Shown here piece after piece: positions 34,091-43,416 of a stretch of 64,000 bases of DNA (positions are counted from its first letter, which is position 1; the number at the start of each line of letters is the position of its first letter). The notes under the pieces are model-generated. The model was not told the origin of the DNA and did not search any database. It was given only the letters and a program-made list of their open reading frames with translations. The translations under genes were made by a program, and so were the position numbers. The stretch is taken from positions 9,608 to 73,607 of the forward strand of contig NZ_LMUQ01000073.1 in the NCBI RefSeq assembly GCF_009765865.1, written 5' to 3'. This DNA is from Acidisoma sp. L85. GTDB taxonomy: Bacteria; Pseudomonadota; Alphaproteobacteria; Acetobacterales; Acetobacteraceae.

Positions 34091-34711
34091 GTGCTTCGCA
34101 TGAATGCCACGGTCGAACTCTGGGATTGGCGGCGTCGTGTTGCCGACCTCTATGCGGCCGTTCGGGCCAATCCTGACCCTCATGCCGCGTGGCGGCAATG
34201 GTCTGAGGTGCGGTCGCTGCTATTCCGCACCCACCCACAATCTCCCATAGAATCAGCCGAACGCACCGGCTACCCTGGTCCTGAGGTTTTCCCATACGAT
34301 CCGCGGTTTCGCTTCGAGGTGACACTGCGGCCCGCGGCGGGCAAGAAGCTTGATTTGCCGGCCGGCGAGGATGGCGGCGTTACTCTGGAGCCTTTCGCCC
34401 TCACCGAGGGACTTAGGTCGAGCCTCGGGGGCGAACTGACGCTGTATTGGATCGGCGGATACGGCGGCGGCGTGTTTCTGCCTTTCGCGGATGCTACCAG
34501 CGGAGGCGAAACCTACGGAGCGGGCCGCTATCTTCTCGATACGATCAAAAGCGCTGACCTAGGCGAAACGCCTGATGGCAGCCTCATCCTCGATTTCAAT
34601 TTTTCCTATGCCCCGTCATGCGCGCACTCACCGCGTTACGTATGTCCGCTGGCGCCGCGGGAGAACCGTCTATCCGCAGGGATCAGCGCTGGTGAACGCT
34701 GCCGCGTCTAA
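34091..34711 (+). CDS. DUF1684 protein
   Basis: 206 residues (an ATG four codons in is possible). The order W-x-WR-x2-V near the start, SLLFRTHPQSPI, YDPRFRFEVTL, GGETYGAGRYLLDT, and the cysteine-containing end FNFSYAPSCAHSPRYVCPLAPRENRL are the hallmark of DUF1684. No biochemical role is known to me for this family. No signal peptide. It stands alone upstream of the MEKHLA gene on the same strand (145-base gap). Confidence 0.78.
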   Translation: MLRMNATVELWDWRRRVADLYAAVRANPDPHAAWRQWSEVRSLLFRTHPQSPIESAERTGYPGPEVFPYDPRFRFEVTLRPAAGKKLDLPAGEDGGVTLEPFALTEGLRSSLGGELTLYWIGGYGGGVFLPFADATSGGETYGAGRYLLDTIKSADLGETPDGSLILDFNFSYAPSCAHSPRYVCPLAPRENRLSAGISAGERCRV

Positions 34712-34856
34712 CGGCTGATCTGGGGCGCGTATGCGCGACGGTCAATTCACCTGCCACGAAGGCAAGACCTGGCCGGCTTAGTTCAGTGGCGGCAGCGCAA
34801 TTGCTCAATCAACATTGCGACAAAGCAATTTGCGTCGTGGCGAGGAGGTCCTGCGA

Positions 34857-35369
34857 ATGGGTGGTTCGAGTGTAATTCCGGGACTTGACGCGGATGATCC
34901 GGGTCCGAGCGATTCTGGATTGGCGCAAGATCTTGTCTTCGTCGGTTTGCTCTCCGGTAGTTACCTGCGCCTGCTGAGGGAAAGTCTTGCGCCAGCCGAC
35001 CTGGAGCCGATGGCCGCGGCGCGATGGCTTTATGAGGAGGCGCCATTTTGCCTGCTCGCCCATAACACGTCACCGGATCCGCGCTTTGTCTACGCAAATC
35101 GCGCGGCGCAGACCTGTTTCGGATATAGTTGGGACGAGATGACCCGGCTGTCTTCGCGGCTCTCCGCCGAGGCTCCGAATCGAGCCGAGCGGCAGCACTT
35201 GGTCGAAGCAGTCACGCGGGACGGGTTCGCGACGGGCTATCGCGGTTTGCGCATCGCCAAGTCGGGGCGGCGCTTCTGGATTGAGGACGTGACCATGTGG
35301 CAGGTTACCGATGACGCTGGAGCGGTGCTCGGCCAAGCCGCCACCTATCGCCGCTGGCGCGACGCCTGA
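34857..35369 (+). CDS. MEKHLA-domain (PAS-like) protein
   Basis: 170 residues from the ATG at 34857, which is preceded at eight bases by GAGGAGG; an upstream TTG frame at 34815 lacks this. Residues about 60-165 (YEEAPFCLLAHNTSPDPRFVYANRAAQTCFGYSWDEMTRLSSR, then YRGLRIAKSGRRFWIEDVTMWQV) fit the MEKHLA domain, a PAS relative that may bind a small ligand. No output domain is attached. It sits 70 bases ahead of the sorbosone dehydrogenase gene and may form a unit with it. Confidence 0.8.
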   Translation: MGGSSVIPGLDADDPGPSDSGLAQDLVFVGLLSGSYLRLLRESLAPADLEPMAAARWLYEEAPFCLLAHNTSPDPRFVYANRAAQTCFGYSWDEMTRLSSRLSAEAPNRAERQHLVEAVTRDGFATGYRGLRIAKSGRRFWIEDVTMWQVTDDAGAVLGQAATYRRWRDA

Positions 35370-35439
35370 GTATCGAGGGCACCGTTCTCGCTTTGTAGGT
35401 TACCGACTAAACGCCCGGGGGTTCGATCAGGAGGCGAAA

Positions 35440-36813
35440 TTGAAGTGTCGCGTTATGGTCACCGCTGGCGCCGTTGTCGCCGGCGCTTTCTTGGGGCCAA
35501 GCCCTGTTCTTGGGCAGACTGTCCTCATGGGGAGTGCAGCCTATGGCGATTGGCGCAGCGATGCGCCCGGTGTAACGCGCCGCATAGCGCCTGCGGATAT
35601 TCCCGCGCCTTCCGAAAGCCGGTCCGTCAGCAACGCACCGGACATTGTGGATCGGCCATCGACCAGTTCGCTTCGAGTTCCCGCGGGATTTGCCGTCACT
35701 CAGGTCGCGGCCGGCCTGACAAATCCGCGCATTGTGCGCGTCGCACCGAACGGCGACATCTTCGTTGCTGAGAGCATTGCCAATCGCATTCGAGTGATGC
35801 GGGCCGCCGACGGGGCGACGCAGCCTCAGCGGATGGAGGTTTTCGCGCGCGGCCTCGATCGCCCATTCGGCATGGGTTTCTATCCGCCCGGCCCGAATCC
35901 ACAATGGCTGTATGTCGCGGACACCAATTCGGTCGTTCGGTTCCCGTATAGGAATGGGGACCTTGCCGCGATGGGCCAGCCGCAAATTGTGGTCGCACAA
36001 ATCTCCCAAACCTCGGCCCATCACTGGACGCGTGACCTGGCGTTCAGCCGGGACGGGAAGTTGATGTATGTCTCTGTCGGTTCGGGGTCGAATGATGCGG
36101 AAGACATGGGACCTCTGGGCTCGGCGGCGATTGCTGCGAATGAGTCCAGATACGGTGTGGGCGCAAGCTGGGGCAATGAGGCTCAGCGCGCGGATGTACT
36201 CGCCTTCGACCCTCGCGGCGGTAACCGCCATGTCTTCGCGACGGGTTTGCGCAACTGCGCGGGGTTGGCGGTGAACCCGCGGACCGGCGATGTTTGGTGC
36301 TCGACCAATGAGCGCGACGGCTTGGGAAACAATGTGCCGCCCGACTACGTGACCCGGGTGCGAGAGGGTGGCTTTTATGGCTGGCCCTGGTTCTATATCG
36401 GCGATCACCAAGATTCCCGCCACGCCGGGGAGCGTCCGGATCTTGCCGGTCGGGTGGACGTGCCGGATGTGCTGATCCAGACGCATTCGGCACCCCTAGG
36501 CATGGCATTCTATCAGGGTGTGGGCGTGGCCGCTTTTCCATCTGAATACACGGGGGATGCGTTCGTTGCCCTTCACGGGTCATGGAATCGCGCAGGCCGC
36601 ACCGGCTACAAGGTGATTCGCATCCCGTTGCACGATGGAATTCCGGAGGGCGTCTACCAGGATTTCCTGACCGGCTTCGTCGCCAGCGATTCCGGCGTTT
36701 GGGGGCGGCCCGTCGGTATCGCGGTGGCACATGACGGCGCCCTGCTCATCACCGACGATGGCGGGGGTGTGATTTGGCGGGTGGCGTATGGAGCGCGCCG
36801 GAGCACAAAGTAG
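35440..36813 (+). CDS. PQQ-type sugar dehydrogenase (L-sorbosone dehydrogenase family)
   Basis: 457 residues from a TTG at 35440 with AGGAGG five bases upstream; this start gives a proper signal peptide (KCRVMVTAGAVVAGAFLGPSPVLG, cleavage before QT) absent from the longer frame. Six-bladed propeller phrases: VAPNGDIFVAESIANRIRVMR, DTNSVVRFPYRNGD, RDLAFSRDGKLMYVSVGSGSN, VFATGLRNCAGLAVNPRTG and HGSWNRAGRTGYKVIRIP. A periplasmic oxidoreductase passing electrons to the respiratory chain; aldose or sorbosone is the family substrate, the exact one unknown. Confidence 0.88.
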   Translation: MKCRVMVTAGAVVAGAFLGPSPVLGQTVLMGSAAYGDWRSDAPGVTRRIAPADIPAPSESRSVSNAPDIVDRPSTSSLRVPAGFAVTQVAAGLTNPRIVRVAPNGDIFVAESIANRIRVMRAADGATQPQRMEVFARGLDRPFGMGFYPPGPNPQWLYVADTNSVVRFPYRNGDLAAMGQPQIVVAQISQTSAHHWTRDLAFSRDGKLMYVSVGSGSNDAEDMGPLGSAAIAANESRYGVGASWGNEAQRADVLAFDPRGGNRHVFATGLRNCAGLAVNPRTGDVWCSTNERDGLGNNVPPDYVTRVREGGFYGWPWFYIGDHQDSRHAGERPDLAGRVDVPDVLIQTHSAPLGMAFYQGVGVAAFPSEYTGDAFVALHGSWNRAGRTGYKVIRIPLHDGIPEGVYQDFLTGFVASDSGVWGRPVGIAVAHDGALLITDDGGGVIWRVAYGARRSTK

Positions 36814-36817
36814 CCGC

Positions 36818-38110
36818 TTACGGTGTTTGTCCGTTACTGATCGAGCGAGGGCGCCCTACAAACAACGCTCTCCCAGCGCCCAGCGCGGCAAGAGCCCCTG
36901 CGACACCAAACGCTAGGAAGAGCACCCCCATGCTGGCGAAGCTTCCCGTCCAATGACGCAGCAATCCGGCCAGGAGAGGTCCGCCGGCTGCCAGGGTGTA
37001 ACCGACACCCTGTGCCATCCCGGATAGTCGAGCGGCGACCTGAGCGTCCGGTGCGCGCAGCACGATCATGGTCAAGGCGACGGCGAACAGACCACCCTGG
37101 CCTAAACCTAGTATCACGGCCCAGATCCAAACCATGGAAAGTGGCGCGAACAGCAGAGCGAGAAAAGCGCCCGTCGCGAGCACGACCAGCATTAGGCTTA
37201 TGCCAATCTGTGTCGGCTGACGGGTCGCCAGTGAAGGCACGGTCAGGGAGGCGACCATCTGTCCCACCACCGACACCGACACAACGAGGCCAGCATGAAA
37301 ACTGTCCAATCCGCGGGCGTGCAGAGCAGGCGCAAGCCACCCGAAAACAGTATAGGCCTGGGCGGATTGCAGACCCATGAACAGCGTGACCTGCCAAGCA
37401 AGTCCGTCCCGCCATAGGCTCTGTGTCGAGGCACCGGCATGGCGCGGCGTGGCCGATTTGCGATAAGCCAGCGGCGCCCAGATCACGGCCGCGGCCATCG
37501 CCGGTGCCGCCCAAATCGCTAGACCCCATCGCCATGATCCGTCAGCCAGACGCTCTATCGGCACTGTGGATGCGGCCGCAAGCGCGGCGCCCATGCAGAG
37601 GGCGGTGCTGTAGAGCCCGGTCAGGAGTGCGATGTGCTTGGGGAAGTCCCGCTTCACCAAGCCGGGTAGCAAGACGTTCCCGACCGCAATGCTGCCGCCA
37701 ACGATAGCGGCGGCGACAAACAAAAGCGCGGGCGCGCCCAGGCCGCGCAAAGCGGTGCCGAAAGCGAGTAGAAGGACCGCTCCTAGCAGTGTCCGCTCGG
37801 TGCCAAAGCGACGGGCCAGGATCGGTGCGACCGGGGCGAAAACACCCATGCACAATACTGGTAAGGTGGTGAGGTAGCTGGCGTCCACGGCGGTAAGCCC
37901 GGTCTGCCGGGTGATGTCGGGCAATAGCACCGAGAAACTTGAAAACACCGTCCGCAGGTTGAAGGCGATCAGGACCAAGCTCGCACCAAGTATAAGGCCG
38001 GCGAGGCGACCGCGAACCCTCTCCGGCGCAACAGGCGGAACGTCTCCCGCTTCCGCATCGACCAGTTCGCGTTTAAGCCCAGAAGCGAGTTCCAGCGAGG
38101 TCACGTGCAA
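36818..38110 (-). CDS. MFS transporter (CynX/NimT-like)
   Basis: 430 residues with twelve membrane segments after a 30-residue polar N-terminus. Opening ASLVLIAFNLRTVFSSFSVLLPDI, the ASYLTTLPVLCMGVFAPVAPILARRFG loop and SALCMG-type helices are typical of the cyanate/nitroimidazole branch (CynX, NimT). Starts at a TTG (38110) or GTG (38104) after GGAG. Convergent with the sorbosone dehydrogenase (four-base gap). Direction and substrate unknown; an efflux role is common. Confidence 0.83.
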   Translation of the reverse strand: MHVTSLELASGLKRELVDAEAGDVPPVAPERVRGRLAGLILGASLVLIAFNLRTVFSSFSVLLPDITRQTGLTAVDASYLTTLPVLCMGVFAPVAPILARRFGTERTLLGAVLLLAFGTALRGLGAPALLFVAAAIVGGSIAVGNVLLPGLVKRDFPKHIALLTGLYSTALCMGAALAAASTVPIERLADGSWRWGLAIWAAPAMAAAVIWAPLAYRKSATPRHAGASTQSLWRDGLAWQVTLFMGLQSAQAYTVFGWLAPALHARGLDSFHAGLVVSVSVVGQMVASLTVPSLATRQPTQIGISLMLVVLATGAFLALLFAPLSMVWIWAVILGLGQGGLFAVALTMIVLRAPDAQVAARLSGMAQGVGYTLAAGGPLLAGLLRHWTGSFASMGVLFLAFGVAGALAALGAGRALFVGRPRSISNGQTP

Positions 38111-38260
38111 GCTGCTCCAAAGGTCTTCATTCTCCGCGCCGCGCGCCCATTTGGCGCCGGGTCAAGCGCGAGTGCCATATGGGTTCAAGATCATCGGCCA
38201 TGCCGAAATGCGATCCGAAGGCTCAGCTGCCTGGACGTTTCGTAACCCGCAGCTAACGAC

Positions 38261-39484
38261 CTACGGCGCCGCAGCAGCGGCTGAACGTTCGTGAACAACT
38301 GTCTCTGGCATCAGAAGCCAGACGAGGATAGTTGCCAGAAGGCCCGCCGCTGCGAGCACCAGGAACGCCAACCTCACTCCCGCTACCTCGGCGATCTCGC
38401 CGGTTACGGCATTGCTCAGCGTCGCCCCAAGCCCGGACGCGAGCCCAATCGCACCCATCGTCAGATTGAAATGCCCCCGCTCGCGCGCGATGTCGGCCGC
38501 GATGAGTGGCAGCGTTACGCCAATTGTCGCGGCGCTGACGCCGCTCAGTCCCTGAATTAGGACAACCGGTATCGGCAATGCGGTGAGCGCGAACAGGACT
38601 CCGCGCAACGGTTCGACCCCGAATCCCAGCAAGAGAATGAACCGGCGGCCGCGATGTTGTGCCGTGCGCCCGACCCAGGGCGAGATGACGGCGACGATGA
38701 CCTGCGGCCAGACGAGGCAGGCTGCAATGACGAGATTGGCGATGCTGCCCGCTTTGCCCGCGATCTCATTGCCAACGAAGGGCAACATCGCCGCGTCGGC
38801 CATTTGGAACAGGACGATGCAGGCCATGAAGGCGAGCAGCCTCCGATCCAGGGCAAGAGCCCGCAACTCGACCCATGCGCTCGCCTTAGGCCGTTCACGC
38901 TCGAGGGCGTCACGCACGGCGCGTCGTGATTCGATGCGTGACAATGCGAACAGCGAAGGCGCGCAGAGCAGAGCGGTGAGCCAGAATACCGAGCCGGGTG
39001 CGAAATAGTAGCCGCATACACCCATTGCGGCGGCCGCGACGCCGTTCCCGATCGAGGCAAAGCGTGCGTTTCGCCCAAGCCGCTCACCCAGTAATGCGCC
39101 GCCAACGATCGTTATACTGATCGCCGCGATCGCGGGGCTGAGCATGCAGCTCGCGAAGCCATGCAGAATCTCGGCAAGGCCGATTCCTGCTTGCGATGGC
39201 GCCAATACAAAAAGCAGAGCGCTTGCGGTGATTGCGACGATCGCAATTGCTGCCGCGAGGCGCTTGCTTCGCATCGCGTCCACCAAGGCGCCAGCGGGGA
39301 GTTGGCTCGCCATGGCGACGATTGTGCCCAGCGAAAGGACGCTGCCGATTTGCAGCTCTGTCCAGCGCTGGGTGGTGAGGTAGATGGCAATGAACGGGCC
39401 GAAACCGGTCTGTACATCGGCGACGAAGAATGTCAGCAAGTCGAGGCCGCGCAAGCTGCGCGGCGAGGCGTGCCCGGCGCTCAA
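38261..39484 (-). CDS. MFS transporter
   Basis: 407 residues, about twelve membrane segments. Start LLTFFVADVQTGFGPFIAIYLTTQRWTELQIGSVLSLGTIVAMASQLPAGALVDA with MFS loop features and a late GLGATLSNAVTGEIAEVAG helix. A branch of MFS annotated only in general terms. The start codon is TTG and overlaps the PRC-barrel gene stop in TTGA, so expression is coupled to that gene. Substrate unknown. Confidence 0.83.
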   Translation of the reverse strand: MSAGHASPRSLRGLDLLTFFVADVQTGFGPFIAIYLTTQRWTELQIGSVLSLGTIVAMASQLPAGALVDAMRSKRLAAAIAIVAITASALLFVLAPSQAGIGLAEILHGFASCMLSPAIAAISITIVGGALLGERLGRNARFASIGNGVAAAAMGVCGYYFAPGSVFWLTALLCAPSLFALSRIESRRAVRDALERERPKASAWVELRALALDRRLLAFMACIVLFQMADAAMLPFVGNEIAGKAGSIANLVIAACLVWPQVIVAVISPWVGRTAQHRGRRFILLLGFGVEPLRGVLFALTALPIPVVLIQGLSGVSAATIGVTLPLIAADIARERGHFNLTMGAIGLASGLGATLSNAVTGEIAEVAGVRLAFLVLAAAGLLATILVWLLMPETVVHERSAAAAAP

Positions 39485-40041
39485 GGAGTCGCTTTGGTCG
39501 CGGGGGGTTGAGTAGCAACCGGGACAGAAATCGCGTCGGGTTTGTATTCAGGCAAGGCCTTGAGTTTGGTGGCATCGAGAATCACGGTGATGGCGATGCC
39601 ATTCTCGTTGACGGCGAATCGCAAAGCATCCCATTCCACAGCGACATCGCGGTTGCCGACACCAAGGAAGCCCGCGAATTCGACCACTGCCGCCTTTGGA
39701 ACACCGCGCTTGTTGATCAGCACGTTTACAATCGCGCCAATCACGTTGCCTTTTCCGTCGAGCACCTGCTGACCAAGCAATCCTTCAGCATAGGCTTTGG
39801 GGAGATGCACAAGCTTAGGCGAGGGCGGCGTGGTCTGCTGCGCGACCGCTGGAGCGACGGATGGTGTCTGCGTTGCTCCAGTGGCGCTATCGGAAGTTTG
39901 GGCGAATGCCGATACGGTGCCCAGCGACAGAGTAAGAACCAGGCAAGGCGCCGCGCCGCGTGCCCATGAGGCTCTCGAGCGGTCACGCTCCTTTTTGACG
40001 GAGCACGTCGCTCTGACATTACCGAGAAGAACCTGTGTCAT
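39481..40041 (-). CDS. Secreted PRC-barrel domain protein
   Basis: 186 residues from an ATG with GGAGG four bases upstream. A long positively charged N-region is followed by a hydrophobic CLVLTLSLGTVSAFA signal, cleaved before QTSDS. A Thr/Pro-rich linker (about 49-75) leads to a PRC barrel: LGQQVLDGKGNVIGAIVNVLINKRGVPKAAVVEFAGFLGVGNRDVAVEWDAL. Such proteins are periplasmic and often stress-related; no ligand is known. First gene of a two-gene unit with the MFS carrier. Confidence 0.82.
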   Translation of the reverse strand: MTQVLLGNVRATCSVKKERDRSRASWARGAAPCLVLTLSLGTVSAFAQTSDSATGATQTPSVAPAVAQQTTPPSPKLVHLPKAYAEGLLGQQVLDGKGNVIGAIVNVLINKRGVPKAAVVEFAGFLGVGNRDVAVEWDALRFAVNENGIAITVILDATKLKALPEYKPDAISVPVATQPPATKATP

Positions 40042-40196
40042 CGGGCCTCCAACACCAGTAAGGTGAGCCTTACACCATCACGTGCCGAGACTGAACAGCG
40101 GCGAATATGCGTCTGGCGCGCTGTCAGACATTGTCGCCACCCGTGCCTTCGAGCCTCGACGGATCCCAAACGATGCGGCTCAGTTTGAGCGAGTAG

Positions 40197-41618
40197 TCAC
40201 GAAACTTGCCAGCGTGGCGGTGACGACCCGAGGTCTGTCGCCGGGCTCTGCCAACGCATCGCCGCGCCTCCAATCGTTACCGGCGGATGGAGGCGGCGGG
40301 CAGGGCCCCAGGGCGTCACTTCGATCCGCGCGTCGAAGTCGCGGGTGTCGAGCTTCTGCAACGGCTGGACGTTTTCGAGGCGTGGGGCGTTGGAAAGCAA
40401 GGCGGCCGTCCGGGCAAGTGACACGCGCGCGATCGAGCCGACGCCGCCGGCCCGGCGCCTAGTCAGGCTGCGCACGACAGCGGCCGCCATGATATAGCCC
40501 GTCGCGTGGTCGAGCGCCTGAACCGGCAATGGCGTCGGCCGATCTTTGCCGAAGCGTTCCATGCCCTCGAAGGCTATGCCCGTGCTCATCTGGAGGAGGC
40601 TATCGAAGCCGCGCCGGCCCGCCCAGGGACCGGTCCAGCCATAGGCATCGAGCGATACGTCGATGGTGCCGGGCCGAACGCGAGCCCGCGTCTCCGCTCC
40701 GAGCCCAAGCCGTTCGAGCGCGTCTGGCCGATAGCCATGAACGATGACATCGGCGCTGGCCAGAAGCTCAAGCAGAGCGTCTCGGCTGCCAGGATTCCGC
40801 AGATCGAGCCGGGCGCACCGCTTGCCGAGCGTCACTTCTGGCGCGAGGCTTGGCTCATCCCATTCTGGTGGGTCTATCCGCAGCACATCAGCCCCGAAGC
40901 CCGCGAGGAAGCGGGTCGCGACGGGACCGGCGAGCACCCGCGTGAGGTCCAGCACCCGTACACCGGCGAGCGGCCGCCCGTCCTCAAAGGCTCGGCGTTC
41001 GAGTGTAGCGGTGCCGGTCGTCCCGGATTGTACGAGCGGCTCCGCGATCACGGCCTTTCCTTGCGGATGGTCCGCCCACGCGGCGGGCGAGCGCATTGTC
41101 GCCGCGCAGCCGCCCCGCGCGATCACGGCCGCTTCGAGTTCATCGGCCTTCCAGCGCATGACGGCGGAGCGCACCATGGTCTGTTCCGCCGGAGTGCCCA
41201 GGACCGCCAGGGCTGCCGCGCGGTGGTGCGGCGCATTGGTGTGCAGCCTGATCCAGCCATCGGCCGTAACATAGTCACCAGCGATCGGGTCCCAGGCCGG
41301 CGGCGGCGCCCAGCCATCGGGCTCGATCGATGAGGCGAACCAAAATGACGCAAGCCGCCGATCGACGCTGACGGTTGGCGGTCGTGAGGCGGTCAACGCG
41401 ACGTGCTCGGCAATGGCCAGTGCTGCGGCGCCGATTGAAGCCGCAGCGAGATCGCTGACCGCGAAGACGGATGGCAGGTCGCCCGCGCTCGTGAATTCGA
41501 CGCGGGACTCCCATCCGCCATCGCCTGTCGCCCGCCAAATCTCGCGCAAGAGGTTGGCGGCTTCCGAGGCTGGCTTTGCGCTGGGGGACAGCGAGGCCGG
41601 CTTCGTTTCACCCTCCAT
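40197..41618 (-). CDS. CoA-transferase, CaiB/BaiF (family III)
   Basis: 473 residues from the ATG at 41618 preceded by GGAGA; a TTG at 41645 is possible. The central VLDLTRVLAGPVATRFLAGFGADVLRIDPP, LLASADVIVHGYRPDALERLGLG and DSLLQMSTGIAFEG segments are classic CaiB/BaiF. It would move CoA between acids. The N-terminal 200 residues resemble a second, degenerate CaiB half with poor motif retention. Divergent from the arylsulfatase, with which it may share control. Confidence 0.86.
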   Translation of the reverse strand: MEGETKPASLSPSAKPASEAANLLREIWRATGDGGWESRVEFTSAGDLPSVFAVSDLAAASIGAAALAIAEHVALTASRPPTVSVDRRLASFWFASSIEPDGWAPPPAWDPIAGDYVTADGWIRLHTNAPHHRAAALAVLGTPAEQTMVRSAVMRWKADELEAAVIARGGCAATMRSPAAWADHPQGKAVIAEPLVQSGTTGTATLERRAFEDGRPLAGVRVLDLTRVLAGPVATRFLAGFGADVLRIDPPEWDEPSLAPEVTLGKRCARLDLRNPGSRDALLELLASADVIVHGYRPDALERLGLGAETRARVRPGTIDVSLDAYGWTGPWAGRRGFDSLLQMSTGIAFEGMERFGKDRPTPLPVQALDHATGYIMAAAVVRSLTRRRAGGVGSIARVSLARTAALLSNAPRLENVQPLQKLDTRDFDARIEVTPWGPARRLHPPVTIGGAAMRWQSPATDLGSSPPRWQVS

Positions 41619-41655
41619 CGGCATTCTCCGCGGCGTCGTGACCAAGGGAACATCA

Positions 41656-41762
41656 TGACGTATCGATCAAAACGTCAATCGAAGTTTCACGCGCGAGGAC
41701 GGACGCAAGACGAAACGCAATGCCACCGCAAAACGGTGGACACGGAATAGTCCGACGTCAAT
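41656..41762. promoter_or_regulatory. Inverted repeat TGACGT-N10-ACGTCA with an extra ACGTCAAT half site
   Basis: TGACGT at 41656-41661 and ACGTCA at 41672-41677 form an inverted repeat with a 10-base centre. The extended half site ACGTCAAT at 41672-41679 recurs at 41755-41762. All lie in the 172-base gap between the divergent CoA-transferase and sulfatase genes. A shared regulator is inferred; none is encoded next to them. Confidence 0.4.
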
Positions 41763-41790
41763 AGTAGCTCATAGAGGAGTAACGGATGCC

Positions 41791-43302
41791 ATGGCCAAAA
41801 AGAAACAGCCCAATGTTCTCTTGATTCTCGCGGATGATATTGGGTGGTTTGACATCGGCGCCTATCATCGCGGGATGATGGGCGGGGCCACTCCCAACAT
41901 CGATCGCATCGCGAAAGAAGGCGTCATGCTCACGGACTGCTATGCGCAAGCGAGCTGTACGGCGGGCAGAGCCGCCTTCATCACCGGTCAGCTTCCGATG
42001 AGAACGGGTATGACCACGGTCGGATTGCCGGGTGCTCCGCAAGGGCTTCAGCCGGAAGACCCGACGCTGGCGGAACTGCTGAAACCCGAAGGATATTTGA
42101 CCGCTCAGGTTGGCAAGAATCACCTGGGCGATCGCAACGAGTTTCTACCGACGGTTCACGGTTTCGACGAGTTTTTTGGCAATCTTTATCATCTGAACGC
42201 CGAAGAGGAGCCGGAGCAGCCGGACTATCCAAAAGACCATCCAGCATTTCAGAATTTTTTCAAACCGCGTGGCGTGCTGGATTGCCGGGCGACTGCTATT
42301 GACGACCCGACCGAAGATCCTCGTTTCGGGAAGGTAGGCAAGCAGACCATCAAGGATACCGGACCAATGACGCGCAAGCGCATGGAAACGGTTGAGAATG
42401 ATCTTCTTGCGCGTTCGCTCGATTTCATCGATCGCGCCCATGCGGCGGACAAGCCATTCCTGCTTTGGCACAACACGACCAGAATGCATGTCTGGACCCG
42501 TCTGTCAGAGCGCTGGAAGGACAAGACCAAGTTCGGTCTTTACGCGGATGGCATGCAGGAACTCGATTGGGTGGTTGGGGAGTTGCTCGACAAGCTAGAG
42601 AGCCTGGGCATTGCCGACAATACGATTGTAATTTTCACGACGGACAATGGTGCCGAGAAATTTAGCTGGCCCGACGGCGGCACATCGCCGTTCCGTGGAG
42701 AGAAAGGACTGGGCTGGGAAGGTGGGTTCAGGGCTCCCTTCGTAATGCGCTGGCCCGGGAACATCGCTCCGGGACAAGTTCGCAACGGTATCTTCTCGCT
42801 GGAGGATGTGGTGCCGACGGTGATGGCTGCGGTCGGTGTTCCGGATATCAAGGAGCAGCTGCTCAAAGGCTATCAGGCCGGCTCAAAACATTTTCGCGTC
42901 CACCTGGACGGCTACAACCAGCTTCCCTATCTGACGGGCGAGACTGAAGACTCGGCGAGGCACGCGTTTTTCTACTATGGTGAGCACGAGCTTTTCGCTC
43001 TTCGCTACCAGAATTGGAAAATCCATTTTCTTATCAAGAATGACTGGTTCGCCGGGCAATCGATGAAGCCGACGGTTCCCAGGCCGGTCAATCTTCGGGT
43101 TGATCCATTCGAGCAGCATATGGATGCCCCGGGTTACCCACTTTACGCTGGCGAGAAGCTCTGGACGATTATGCCAGCAGGCTACATTTTGAAACAGCAT
43201 GCCGAGACATTTACCGAGTTCCCCCCTCGCCAAGCGCCACCGGATTTCAATCCGGGCGCAATGATCGAGCACGCAATAAAAGCGGCATCAAACGCGGTCT
43301 GA
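41791..43302 (+). CDS. Arylsulfatase (formylglycine sulfatase)
   Basis: 503 residues without a signal peptide, so probably cytoplasmic. LILADDIGWFDIGAY holds the metal aspartates D15 and D16; C56 in SCTAGRAAFITGQ is the residue converted to formylglycine (C-x-A-x-R core, with Ala instead of the usual Pro). VGKNHLG, IVIFTTDNGAEKFSWPDGG and SPFRGEKGLGWEGGFRAPFVMRWPG complete the active site. The formylglycine-generating enzyme is not in the window. A perfect hairpin follows the stop. Confidence 0.93.
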   Translation: MAKKKQPNVLLILADDIGWFDIGAYHRGMMGGATPNIDRIAKEGVMLTDCYAQASCTAGRAAFITGQLPMRTGMTTVGLPGAPQGLQPEDPTLAELLKPEGYLTAQVGKNHLGDRNEFLPTVHGFDEFFGNLYHLNAEEEPEQPDYPKDHPAFQNFFKPRGVLDCRATAIDDPTEDPRFGKVGKQTIKDTGPMTRKRMETVENDLLARSLDFIDRAHAADKPFLLWHNTTRMHVWTRLSERWKDKTKFGLYADGMQELDWVVGELLDKLESLGIADNTIVIFTTDNGAEKFSWPDGGTSPFRGEKGLGWEGGFRAPFVMRWPGNIAPGQVRNGIFSLEDVVPTVMAAVGVPDIKEQLLKGYQAGSKHFRVHLDGYNQLPYLTGETEDSARHAFFYYGEHELFALRYQNWKIHFLIKNDWFAGQSMKPTVPRPVNLRVDPFEQHMDAPGYPLYAGEKLWTIMPAGYILKQHAETFTEFPPRQAPPDFNPGAMIEHAIKAASNAV

Positions 43303-43320
43303 CAGTTTGATCACTAGCGG

Positions 43321-43352
43321 TCACGGCTTTTCCTCAGAAGGAAAAGCCGTGA
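43321..43352. terminator. Perfect 14-base-pair hairpin after the sulfatase gene
   Basis: TCACGGCTTTTCCT (43321-43334) pairs perfectly with AGGAAAAGCCGTGA (43339-43352) around the loop CAGA, 18 bases after the sulfatase stop. There is no terminal T-run, but the stem itself contains a TTTT/AAAA block. Most likely a terminator or mRNA 3'-end stabiliser. Confidence 0.65.
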
Positions 43353-43416
43353 TCCCCGCAGGTGCGGTCGCTCGGTGTGGAGTGTCGAACACGCACAGGA
43401 CCAGTTGGAATTACCT

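Noticed and set aside
35415-35430. GGGGTTCGATC as a possible tRNA T-arm
   Set aside because: No acceptor, D-arm or anticodon stem could be fitted around it.
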